39,317 nt of DNA from an uncultured Senegalimassilia sp. Lineage in GTDB: Bacteria > Actinomycetota > Coriobacteriia > Coriobacteriales > Eggerthellaceae. This document shows positions 24,421 through 32,671 of the stretch, piece after piece. Below the pieces are notes generated by a model. It saw only the letters and a program-made list of their open reading frames with translations, was not told the origin of the DNA and did not search any database. Both the position numbers and the translations under genes were made by a program. Numbering within the stretch: position 1 is the stretch's first letter; each line of letters begins with the position of its first letter. The stretch spans positions 1 through 39,317 of the forward strand of contig NZ_CABQJR010000024.1 in NCBI RefSeq assembly GCF_902464545.1, read 5' to 3'.

Positions 24421-24978
24421 ATGTTTCTAATCGTTGGCCTGGGAAATCCGGGCGAGGAATATGAGCATACGCGCCACAATGCCGGCTTTGATTCGCTTGA
24501 TTTGGTGGCGGAAGAAGTGGGCGCGCGCTATTGGAAGATCGAGTGCGGCGCGCTCACGGTCAAGGGCGTGTGGCGCGACCACGATGTGGTGCTGGCAAAG
24601 CCGCAAAGCTACATGAACACGTCGGGCGGGCCGGTGAAGCAGCTGATGAACGCATATGGCGTGAAGGCCGACCATCTGATCGTCATTCATGACGAGCTGG
24701 ATATCGACCCGGGTACCATTCGCGTGAAGTTCGGCGGCGGCCACGCCGGTCATAACGGGCTTCGCAGCATCTGCGACAAGCTGGGCACGCGCGACTGGTT
24801 CCGCGTGCGTTGCGGCATCGGTCGCCCGCCGGGACGCATGCCGGTGGTCGATTGGGTGCTGGGCCGTCCGAAGAAGGAGCAGGCCGACGATTTCGCCCAG
24901 GCAACGCATCTGGCAAGCCAGGCCGCCCTGGGCCTGGTCACGGATGGTCTGGAGAAAACCCAGCAACGCTTCAACTAA
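24421..24978 (+). CDS. pth: peptidyl-tRNA hydrolase
   Basis: 185 residues, standard length. It frees tRNA from stalled peptidyl-tRNA. Motifs: VGLGNPG (5-11, N9), TRHNAG (17-22; catalytic H19), KPQSYMNTSGG, HDELDIDPG and GGGHAGHNGLRSI. AGAAGGAAAA lies upstream of ATG 24421. It follows prs, as in many genomes, and is followed by a block of repeats. Confidence 0.96.
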   Translation: MFLIVGLGNPGEEYEHTRHNAGFDSLDLVAEEVGARYWKIECGALTVKGVWRDHDVVLAKPQSYMNTSGGPVKQLMNAYGVKADHLIVIHDELDIDPGTIRVKFGGGHAGHNGLRSICDKLGTRDWFRVRCGIGRPPGRMPVVDWVLGRPKKEQADDFAQATHLASQAALGLVTDGLEKTQQRFN

Positions 24979-25017
24979 CGCTCTGCGTTCGCGGCGTTGC
25001 TTTGAGCAGGGCGCCCG

Positions 25018-25102
25018 GTGAACAGGGGACGGAGGTGTGTTCACGCTGGGCACCCTGTGTCCCCTAAGAATATTCGTGAACACACCTCCGTCCCCTGTTC
25101 AC
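25018..25102. repeat. REP-like family A, facing pair
   Basis: A full unit at 25018-25044 (+) and a full unit in inverted orientation at 25076-25102, 31 bases apart. Each has perfect 7-base arms GTGAACA/TGTTCAC. Read together the pair can fold as one large cruciform. Confidence 0.9.
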
Positions 25103-25162
25103 CTGCATTTTCGCACGCCCGTTTTGCCGCGCCTGAGCATTGTCCCGGGCAGTGCGTGCAGT

Positions 25163-25189
25163 GCGAACACACCTCCGTCCCCTGTCCGC
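25163..25189 (-). repeat. REP-like family A, copy in the leader of the MFS gene
   Basis: Inverted orientation, arms GCGAACA and TGTCCGC around CACCTCCGTCCCC. The arm changes (T to C in one, A to G in the other) keep pairing. It lies 58 bases before the TTG start. Confidence 0.85.
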
Positions 25190-25246
25190 TGGTGTTTCGA
25201 CATGCCCGTTCTGCCGTGCTCGAGCGGCTTGCGAAAGGAGGGGCTT

Positions 25247-26650
25247 TTGCCTGCAACCGACAAACGTGCTGCATATGCGTTGTTCGCGCTCGTGGTGCTT
25301 GCTGCGGCGTGCGGCAACCTGTCGCAAACCGCGGTGAACGCCATGATGATGGGCATCGTGGCGGATATGGGCGTTACTGTGGAGCTTGGCCAGTGGCTGA
25401 GTACCGGCTACATGCTCATGCTCGGGGTTGCCGTGCCGGCCGTCACCTGGATTTCCAAGCGCTTCAGCGCACGGCAGCATGTCCTGCTTGCCCTGGGCCT
25501 GTCGCTTGCGGGCTCGCTGATGTGCGCTGAAGCGCTTGGCTTCTGGGTGTTGCTGGCGGGGCGTATCCTGCAGGCGGTTTCCACCGGCATCCTCCTGCCG
25601 TTCATGACCACCATCGCCATGGTCAGCTTCCCTCCGGGCCGTCAAGCCACGGCCATGGGCATCGCGGGGGTGGCCATGGGCTTCGCGCCCAACATCGGGC
25701 CCACCGTAGGCGGCGCCATGGCATCGACGTGGGGCTGGCGAAGCTTCTTCGTCCTGTTGGCAGCGTTGACCTGTCTGCTGACGCTGTGCGCTTTGGCGCT
25801 GGTGAAGCCTTCGAAGCCGCATGATGCCTCGGCACGCTTGGACGCGGGCTCGCTGATCCTGTCCACCTTGGGCCTGGGAGGCGTGCTGCTCGGCTTTAGC
25901 AACGCTTCCAGCTTCGCTCTAAGCAGCCCCTATGTATGGGTCCCGCTTGTCGCGGGCGCGGCTTTGTGCGTGGCGTTCATCGTGCGCCAAAAGCGCTTGG
26001 AAAGCCCCCTCATCGATCTTGGCGTGTTCCGCTCGACCCGCTTCAACGCTGGTTTCGCGGCGCAGAACCTGCTGTTCGCCTCCTTCATGGGCGTCACGCT
26101 GGTGGTGCCGTTGTATGTGGAAGGCCTGTGCGGCGGCACGGCGCTTCAGGCGGGCATGGTGCTGCTGCCGGGCACCGTCACCGCGTTGGTGCTCAACCCG
26201 CTCGGCGGCGTGCTGACCGACCGTATAGGCGCGCGAAGGGTGTGCCTGGTAGGCGGGCTCATGCTCTCCGCCGGCGCCGTGCCTATGTGCTTTTTGGACG
26301 CCGCCTCGCCGCTGTGGCAGGCGGTCGTGTTCCAGGGCGTGCGCGCATGCGGCGTGTCGCTGCTCGTCGGTCCGCTCACTCAGTGGAGCATGGCGGACCT
26401 TCCGAGGCCGCTCGTGCCGCACGGCAGCTCGCTGTCCATCGCGGTGCGCCAGGCTTGTGCCGGCTTCGGCACGTCGGCCATGGTGCTGGCCATCTCGGCA
26501 GGGCAGGGGGTGGCCGCCCGCGGCGGGCTGGCCGGCGGGCTGCAGGCCGCGCCGGACGCGCTTGCGGCCCTGCCGTACCACCTGGCGTTCGGCTTCTCGG
26601 CCGTGCTGTCGCTGTGTTTGTTCGCGGTCATCGCGTGGAAGGTTCGTTAG
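25247..26650 (+). CDS. MFS exporter, DHA2 (EmrB/QacA) type
   Basis: 467 residues with about 14 membrane helices, as in DHA2 drug:proton antiporters. Visible family motifs: GRILQAVSTGILLPFM (motif C-like region of helix 4), GPTVGGAM...WGWRSFF, and LTDRIGARRV in the second half. It probably exports a drug or metabolite using the proton gradient; the substrate is unknown. The start is TTG 25247: AAAGGAGG lies 6 bases upstream and the first helix begins about 10 residues in. There is no ATG at a suitable place. The upstream region is packed with family A repeats. Confidence 0.85.
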   Translation: MPATDKRAAYALFALVVLAAACGNLSQTAVNAMMMGIVADMGVTVELGQWLSTGYMLMLGVAVPAVTWISKRFSARQHVLLALGLSLAGSLMCAEALGFWVLLAGRILQAVSTGILLPFMTTIAMVSFPPGRQATAMGIAGVAMGFAPNIGPTVGGAMASTWGWRSFFVLLAALTCLLTLCALALVKPSKPHDASARLDAGSLILSTLGLGGVLLGFSNASSFALSSPYVWVPLVAGAALCVAFIVRQKRLESPLIDLGVFRSTRFNAGFAAQNLLFASFMGVTLVVPLYVEGLCGGTALQAGMVLLPGTVTALVLNPLGGVLTDRIGARRVCLVGGLMLSAGAVPMCFLDAASPLWQAVVFQGVRACGVSLLVGPLTQWSMADLPRPLVPHGSSLSIAVRQACAGFGTSAMVLAISAGQGVAARGGLAGGLQAAPDALAALPYHLAFGFSAVLSLCLFAVIAWKVR

Positions 26651-26689
26651 CGCATCTTGTGCCGTTCGCGGTCGTTTTCGCGCCAGCGG

Positions 26690-26717
26690 TTGCACGTTCC
26701 TGCGCGTCTGGTATACT
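26690..26717 (+). promoter_or_regulatory. promoter of the amino acid ABC transporter operon
   Basis: TTGCAC (26690-26695), 16-base spacer, TGG then TATACT (26712-26717). This is the best complete promoter in the window. CATGCC/GGCATG (26768-26783) forms a small hairpin in the leader. Confidence 0.65.
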
Positions 26718-26801
26718 TCACTTCAGCACTCTACTGTGATAAAGTGATTGCTAAGGAACCAAGCAGCCATGCCTGCGGGCATGCGCGGAAGGGAAGGGAA
26801 C

Positions 26802-27635
26802 ATGAAGAAGAAGCTCCTCGGCCTGGTGGCATGCGTTGCCACGCTGGCCCTGTCCGGCGCCCTGCTTGCAGGTTGCTCGGGCTCTGCCGATAAGACCGGC
26901 GGCGACTCTGCTGACGGCAAGGAAACCCTCACGGTCGGTTTCGACCAAAGCTATCCGCCGTACGGCTTCGTCGGCGACGACGGTAAGTATACCGGCTTCG
27001 ACCTGGATCTGGCTCAGGCCGTGTGCGACAAGAACGGCTGGGAGCTGAAGCTGTCCGCCATCGACTGGGATGCCAAGGACGCGCTGTTGGCCCAGGGCAA
27101 CATCAACTGCATCTGGAACGGCTTCACCATGGAGGGCCGCGAGGATGGCTACACCTTCTCCGATCCCTACATGCTCAATGAGCAGGTCATCGTCGTGAAG
27201 GCCGGTAGCGACATCTCCGATTTCGCGGGCCTGTCCGGCAAGACCGTCATGACCCAGGTCGACTCCGCCGCGCTTGACGTGCTCGAGGGCGACCAGGCCG
27301 AGGTTGCCGCCACCTTCAAGGGTGGTGCCGCTCAGACCATCGGCGACTACAACAACGCTTTCATGCAGCTTGACTCCGGCATGATCGACGCCGTCGCCTG
27401 CGACCTGTCCATCGCGCAGTACCAGATCGCTGCGAACCCCGACAAGTACGTGCAGCTGTCCACCCCGCTGTCCACCGAGCACTACGCCGTGGGCTTCAAG
27501 AAGGGTGACACCGAGCTGGCCCAGAAGGTCACCGAGACCCTGAAGCAGCTCGACGCCGACGGCACCGTCAAGGAGCTGTGCGAGAAGTACGCAAGCTACG
27601 GCATCAGCTACGACAACTGGGTGCTCGGCAAGTAA
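26802..27635 (+). CDS. polar amino acid ABC transporter, substrate-binding lipoprotein
   Basis: 277 residues. The signal peptide has a lipobox LLAGC (C25), so it is lipid-anchored outside the membrane. The SBP_bac_3 fold is shown by LTVGFDQSYPPYGFVGDDGKYTGFDLDLAQAV and FSDPYM. It belongs to the glutamine/cystine/polar amino acid family; the ligand is not certain. ATG 26802 was chosen because GGAAGGGAAGGGA precedes it and the KKK-hydrophobic signal begins there. The gene is followed by a stem-loop and then the permease and ATPase genes. Confidence 0.93.
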   Translation: MKKKLLGLVACVATLALSGALLAGCSGSADKTGGDSADGKETLTVGFDQSYPPYGFVGDDGKYTGFDLDLAQAVCDKNGWELKLSAIDWDAKDALLAQGNINCIWNGFTMEGREDGYTFSDPYMLNEQVIVVKAGSDISDFAGLSGKTVMTQVDSAALDVLEGDQAEVAATFKGGAAQTIGDYNNAFMQLDSGMIDAVACDLSIAQYQIAANPDKYVQLSTPLSTEHYAVGFKKGDTELAQKVTETLKQLDADGTVKELCEKYASYGISYDNWVLGK

Positions 27636-27748
27636 TGCCCCCGCTTGCCCCTGGCAAGCAGCTTGATAGCGTATCCTATTAGGGCCGGAGATGCGAACCC
27701 TTGCCCCTATGCACGATGCGACGCGAATCTAACAGCGTTCATGTGCAT

Positions 27749-27778
27749 GGAAGGCCGGGGAAGCATCCCCGGCCTTCC
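27749..27778 (+). other. intercistronic stem-loop between binding protein and permease genes
   Basis: Perfect 12-bp stem GGAAGGCCGGGG/CCCCGGCCTTCC, loop AAGCAT, no T-run. It is placed to stabilise the upstream message or partly stop transcription, giving more binding protein than permease. Confidence 0.65.
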
Positions 27779-27856
27779 GGCTGATGTACCCCGTCAACCT
27801 GCGAAGGTTGGCATTCGGCGTGTTAAGACAAGAGCGTTTCTCTTGGAAGGAGACCA

Positions 27857-28502
27857 ATGGAATTCGGAACCATGATGGGGCTGCTGCTCTCCGGCCTGCA
27901 GTTCACCGCCATCATCTTCGTGATCACGCTTGTGGGCGCGTTGCCCTTGGGCGTGCTGGTGGCGCTTGGCCGCATGAGCAAGTTCAAGCCGCTGTCGCTT
28001 TTGGTGCAGTTCTATATATCGGTCATGCGCGGCACGCCGCTTATGTTGCAGCTGATGATGTGGATGTTCAGTCCGTTCTACCTGTTCGGCGCCTCAATGG
28101 GCCCGGATTGGAAGTACTTTGCGTGCTGCATCGGCTTCATCCTGAACTACGCGGCCTACTTCGGCGAGATCTACCGCAGCGGTATCCAGTCTATCCCGCG
28201 CGGCCAGTACGAGGCTGCCGAGGTGCTCGGCTACACGCGTACGCAGACCTTCATGAAGATCATCCTGCCGCAGGTGTTCAAGCGCATCCTTCCCGCCATG
28301 GGCAACGAAGTCATCACGCTGGTCAAGGACACGTCGCTGGCGTTCGTGCTCGGCATCATGGAGATGTTCACGCAGGCCAAGGCCATCGCCGCCGCTCAAA
28401 CCAGCATGATGCCCTACGTTATCGCCGGCCTGATTTACTGGGTGTTCAACTTCGTGGTGGTCATGGTGCTCAACCGCGTCGAGAAAAGGATGAACTACTA
28501 TC

Positions 28503-28510
<8 letters not shown>
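27857..28510 (+). CDS. amino acid ABC transporter permease
   Basis: 217 residues with about five membrane helices, the HisM/GlnP type. The EAA loop YEAAEVLGYTRTQTFMKIILPQ-like region (about 117-138) contacts the ATPase. RGTPLMLQL (54-62) is the family segment. GGAAGGAG precedes ATG 27857. It overlaps the ATPase gene by 8 bases. Confidence 0.93.
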
Positions 28511-29267
<757 letters not shown>

Positions 29268-29304
29268 CGAAACGGTTTGCGGCGCGCAAAACGCGCTGCA
29301 AGGG

Positions 29305-29331
29305 AAAGCGCCCGGGTTTCCGGGCGCTTTT
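29305..29331 (+). terminator. terminator of the ABC transporter operon
   Basis: Perfect 11-bp stem AAAGCGCCCGG/CCGGGCGCTTT, loop GTTT, then T and GC. It runs into the 5' end of the next gene's frame. Confidence 0.75.
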
Positions 29332-29350
29332 GCATGGGAAAGGCGGAAGC

Positions 29351-30232
29351 TTGGAAGAGAAAGACCCACGGGCGCCTTTTGGGGCGGCAGATGCCGATGA
29401 CGCGGAAGCGGCCGGTTTGGGCGCGCAGGCGCGCTCGACGGGCGTTGGGAATGCGCAGGCAGCCGCTTTTGTGGCGGACCAGGCTCAGCCATCAGCTGCC
29501 GGCGACGGCACGGTGACGTTCTACATCACGCGGCACGGGCAGACGGTCTACAACGTCGCAAGCCGCGTGCAGGGCTGGTGCGACTCGCAGCTCACCGACG
29601 AGGGCATCCGCGTGGCTCGCTTGCTGGGCCGAGGCCTGGCTGAGGTTCCGTTCGCGCAGGCCTACTGCAGCGACGCCGGTCGTGCCGTGCAAACGCTCAA
29701 TGCGGTGCTCGCCGCCCGGATCAAAGAGAATCCGCAGGCCACGCTGCCGTTCATCCATGTTCCCGATCCGCGCCTTCGCGAATGGTGCTATGGCAACTTG
29801 GAAGCGGGGCCGGGAGCCGAGTTGCACGCTGCGCTCACTCGCGGTTTCGGCGAGGACCTGCCCTTCGACGAGCTGAACCGTCGCTTGCCGCAGGTGGCCG
29901 AGGTGCTTGCCGACCAGGACGACACTGGCCGCGCGGAGCGCTTCGACCAGGTGAGGGAGCGTCTGGAAAGCTTCTTCAGCGAAGCGGGCAAGCAGGCGCT
30001 TGCCGCGGGCGGTGGCAACGTGCTGGTGGTTACGCATTCGTTCGTGGTGCGATCGGTCATGTATATGCTTGACCCTTCGCGCGTGAACGACCCGCTCAAG
30101 ATCAAGAACGCCAGCGTCACCCAGGTGACCTACGACGGCCAATCGTTCACGCTGGGGGAGACGGCGTCCACCCGCTGGCTAGGCGAAATGCCGCCGGAAG
30201 CCAACGCAATCCCGTTCGGGTTCCGCATGTAG
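29351..30232 (+). CDS. histidine phosphatase (phosphoglycerate mutase-like) family protein
   Basis: 293 residues from TTG 29351. The RHG motif ITRHGQT (59-65, catalytic H62), acid E144 in LREWCYG and second His H229 in VVTHS are intact. These enzymes move or remove phosphate through a phosphohistidine; substrates vary from sugars to cofactors. Residues 1-52 form an Ala/Asp-rich extension without known function. The start is uncertain: TTG 29330 lies within the terminator stem, so TTG 29351 with AAAGG upstream is preferred; no in-frame ATG exists before the catalytic domain. The name gpmA would not be justified. Confidence 0.8.
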   Translation: MEEKDPRAPFGAADADDAEAAGLGAQARSTGVGNAQAAAFVADQAQPSAAGDGTVTFYITRHGQTVYNVASRVQGWCDSQLTDEGIRVARLLGRGLAEVPFAQAYCSDAGRAVQTLNAVLAARIKENPQATLPFIHVPDPRLREWCYGNLEAGPGAELHAALTRGFGEDLPFDELNRRLPQVAEVLADQDDTGRAERFDQVRERLESFFSEAGKQALAAGGGNVLVVTHSFVVRSVMYMLDPSRVNDPLKIKNASVTQVTYDGQSFTLGETASTRWLGEMPPEANAIPFGFRM

Positions 30233-30246
30233 ATAAGCGAACGCAA

Positions 30247-30276
30247 AAGGGCCCGGGGACACGTCCCCGGGCCCTT
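30247..30276. terminator. bidirectional terminator between convergent genes
   Basis: A perfect 14-bp stem AAGGGCCCGGGGAC/GTCCCCGGGCCCTT. On the minus strand it is followed by TTTTGCG. It serves the phosphatase gene (+) and the DUF4012 gene (-). Confidence 0.7.
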
Positions 30277-30302
30277 CACATGGCGTATGAGCCGTGGTGC
30301 CG

Positions 30303-32387
30303 TTACTGGTGGTACTTCGTCAACGTTGGCGTGGTGGCCAGCTGCAGGTCGCCCTCGACGCCTGCCGGCAGGGTAACCGTGTAGCTGTAGGTCACGGTGG
30401 ACTCCACAGGCAGCGGGTTGTTCGGCTTGGGCAGCACCGAGAAGTCGCCCACCTGGCAGGTGAAGGTGACGTCGAGGCCCTGATAGGTGGCCTTGCCGAG
30501 CGTGGCGCCGTTCGATGCCGTCACGTCGGAGATCGTGCCGCCTGCAGGCGCGTAGAAGTAGATGAACGGGTCGGCATCGCCCAGACTCTTATCGTTGTCC
30601 GAGACGATGTAGCTGCCGCCCTGCTTCGCTTCCTGAGCGGTCATGAAGTTCGTCAGCGTGGTGGTCACGTGATAGGTGCGGGACCCGTCGTTGCCCGTGA
30701 CGGGGCTGGAGACCTGGGTGTCCATGCCCAGCCACCAGCCAAGCTTGCTGCCGGCCCAGAAGTTGACGAACACGCCGAGGGTGGGCTGCTGCTCGGAAGC
30801 GGCGGTCATGGAGCCCGAATATCCCATGTCCTCGATGTAGCTCTGCTCAGAGGCGTCGGCCGGCCAAATCATGACGCGCCGATCCTCAAGGCCGCCCATC
30901 ATGGTGGAGACCAGCTTCATGAGCGACGAGGCGTTCATGTTCTCCAAAGCCGAATCGAACGCGTATTCCGCGGCCTCGGCGAACAGGGCGTCGCACAGGT
31001 CATTGCCTTCGGACATGTTCGAGCCGCTGGACAGGTACTTCCAGTACAGGTCGTGCTGCAGCACCTTGGTGGCGTTCGTGCCGTCGATGGTGGTGCCATC
31101 GGACAGCGTGAAGCTATCGCCCGTGGCGGCCAGCAGGTCCTGGACCATGGTCGGGGTGATGGAGATGACGCCGTCAACGGACTGCTCGGTCTTCTCCTGG
31201 TAAGCCGCTGCCCAGATGCCGGCCACGCGCGGGTAGTCGGGGTTGAAGCTGTTATCCCAGGAATACTGCGTGTACCAGGGGTAGAACAGCACGTTCTCCT
31301 CGTCGGTGATGGCGCACTGCGCGGGCGTCTCCTCGGCCATCATGTCGTAGACCTTGGTGAAATCGCCCAGCTCGATGGCGCCGTTGTCGATGGAGACGGT
31401 GCCCATGGAACCGGGGAAGCCGCCCGAGGCGCGGATCTCGGCGGTGTTCTGCGCGGCTAGCAGGTACGTGCGGTTGCCGTTCGCGCCGAGCATGGAGCCG
31501 ATGATGGGCGCGAACGTGTTCGCCTCCTGGAAGACGTCGTTGATGCCCGTGATCTTCTCCTGGGCGGGCCCCACCAGCTTCTGCAGCTTCTCGATATGGA
31601 AGGCGGGAAGCGAGGACAGCTCGTCGGTGCAGCGCTGCATGGCCGGTGCGCCGTTTTGGATGGCGCCGAGCAGCGTGGTGATGGCGGCGATGTTCAGCTT
31701 GCCGTCGGCATCGATGCAGGCCGACGGCGGCGTGGTGGACAGGCTGCTGGTCAGCGGCACGATGGCGTTATCGGATGCGTCTGCCAGGGCGGAGGCGATG
31801 GTCTGCACGCCCTTCACGTCGCTGCCCACGACGGGCAGCATGGCGGCCACGTTCCAAACGGGGGAGGAAAGCTCCTCGTTCATGGCCTGTGCCGAAGATT
31901 GCAGGTTGGAGGCGTTCTTCGCCGCCGTTGCGAAGTCCTGCCCGGCGATGGCGGTCTGGATGCCGTTGACGTTGGAGAGCGCGGTCTCTGCCTGGGCCTT
32001 CACGTCCTTGGCGGACAGCGCCAGCGCCGCGCCGTAGCCGCACGTGCCCACCAGCAGGCACGCGATGACGACGATGCAGACGATCAGCTTGGTATGCTTC
32101 TTGCGGCGCTTCTTCTTCACGCGAATCATGCCGTCGTGCTCATGGTTGTTCGGAAGCGGCTGGAAGTTGAAGTCCTGCCTTCCGTAGGGGTTGCCATATC
32201 CGTTTTGCGGCTGCTGCTGCCCGGGCTGTTGGGCGTAGCGCGGCTGCTGATACGGGGGGCGTTGATATGCTTGCTGGCCGTATGGCTGTTGCGGGCGCGC
32301 CGGTGCTTGCCGGCCCATGTTGGCGGGTCGGTTGGCCTGTTGCCCATATGCCTGGTCCGGGCGCGAATGCTTTCCGTTGTTCTGCAT
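30303..32387 (-). CDS. DUF4012-domain membrane protein
   Basis: 694 residues. A Gln/Pro/Tyr-rich cytoplasmic tail (1-82) and a Lys/Arg cluster (89-100) precede one membrane helix (100-124); the rest is extracellular. From about 285 the DUF4012 domain is recognised by NGNRTYLLAAQNTAEIRASGG, the family hallmark (RxYLxxxQNxxExRxxGG). A Gly/Val-rich beta region forms the C-terminus. DUF4012 proteins often sit in surface polysaccharide loci; their role is unsettled. ATG 32387 has AGGAG 6-10 bases upstream. The basic cluster followed by an outward domain gives N-in topology. The exopolysaccharide genes begin 4.5 kb to the right. Confidence 0.85.
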   Translation of the reverse strand: MQNNGKHSRPDQAYGQQANRPANMGRQAPARPQQPYGQQAYQRPPYQQPRYAQQPGQQQPQNGYGNPYGRQDFNFQPLPNNHEHDGMIRVKKKRRKKHTKLIVCIVVIACLLVGTCGYGAALALSAKDVKAQAETALSNVNGIQTAIAGQDFATAAKNASNLQSSAQAMNEELSSPVWNVAAMLPVVGSDVKGVQTIASALADASDNAIVPLTSSLSTTPPSACIDADGKLNIAAITTLLGAIQNGAPAMQRCTDELSSLPAFHIEKLQKLVGPAQEKITGINDVFQEANTFAPIIGSMLGANGNRTYLLAAQNTAEIRASGGFPGSMGTVSIDNGAIELGDFTKVYDMMAEETPAQCAITDEENVLFYPWYTQYSWDNSFNPDYPRVAGIWAAAYQEKTEQSVDGVISITPTMVQDLLAATGDSFTLSDGTTIDGTNATKVLQHDLYWKYLSSGSNMSEGNDLCDALFAEAAEYAFDSALENMNASSLMKLVSTMMGGLEDRRVMIWPADASEQSYIEDMGYSGSMTAASEQQPTLGVFVNFWAGSKLGWWLGMDTQVSSPVTGNDGSRTYHVTTTLTNFMTAQEAKQGGSYIVSDNDKSLGDADPFIYFYAPAGGTISDVTASNGATLGKATYQGLDVTFTCQVGDFSVLPKPNNPLPVESTVTYSYTVTLPAGVEGDLQLATTPTLTKYHQ

Positions 32388-32469
32388 AACACTCCTGACT
32401 TGCCTGTAACTACAAGGGAAAAGTGTATCACGCGCAATGTCGGCGGGGGACAATTGCACGTGAAGCCCA

Positions 32470-32514
32470 GATGACGGGCTTATCGGGAAGCCATCTGCCG
32501 ATAAGCCCGTCATC
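32470..32514. other. 17-bp perfect inverted repeat upstream of the DUF4012 gene
   Basis: Arms 32470-32486 and 32498-32514 (GATGACGGGCTTATCGG and complement), loop of 11. Neither strand has a proper T-run directly after. It lies 83 bases before the DUF4012 start, so it is either an operator, a leader hairpin or a mobile remnant. Confidence 0.55.
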
Positions 32515-32557
32515 AACGACGGCTTTTGCGCTATATGCGAGCGTTCGCCAAGCATGC

Positions 32558-32599
32558 GGGTTTCGGACACATAACGCTACGTCCCCAAGTGTCAGACGG
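32558..32599 (+). repeat. REP-like repeat, family B copy 3
   Basis: Matches 10720-10761 at about 36 of 42 positions, including ATAAC, CGTCCCCAAGTGTCAG and CGG. GACAC and GTGTC can pair at its ends. Confidence 0.75.
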
Positions 32600-32611
32600 G
32601 GAACGACTAGC

Positions 32612-32650
32612 GAACGCAAAAAGCCTGGGAATAGGCCCCGGGCTTTTTGC
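32612..32650 (-). terminator. terminator of the caspase-fold gene
   Basis: GCAAAAAGCC(T)GGG and CCC(C)GGGCTTTTTGC form a 13-14 bp stem with loop AATAGG. On the minus strand it ends in TTTTTGCG, 22 bases after the stop. Confidence 0.8.
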
Positions 32651-32671
32651 GCGCTACGTGCGTCCTGTTTA

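Noticed and set aside
6918..25189. CRISPR array from the spaced family A repeats
   Set aside because: Copies occur in both orientations at irregular distances, with no regular spacers and no cas genes.
29330..29350. TTG 29330 as start of the histidine phosphatase gene
   Set aside because: It lies at the end of the preceding terminator stem; TTG 29351 has a better ribosome-binding site.
32470..32514. Terminator for the plus strand
   Set aside because: No plus-strand gene ends nearby and the T-run is 11 bases away and short.
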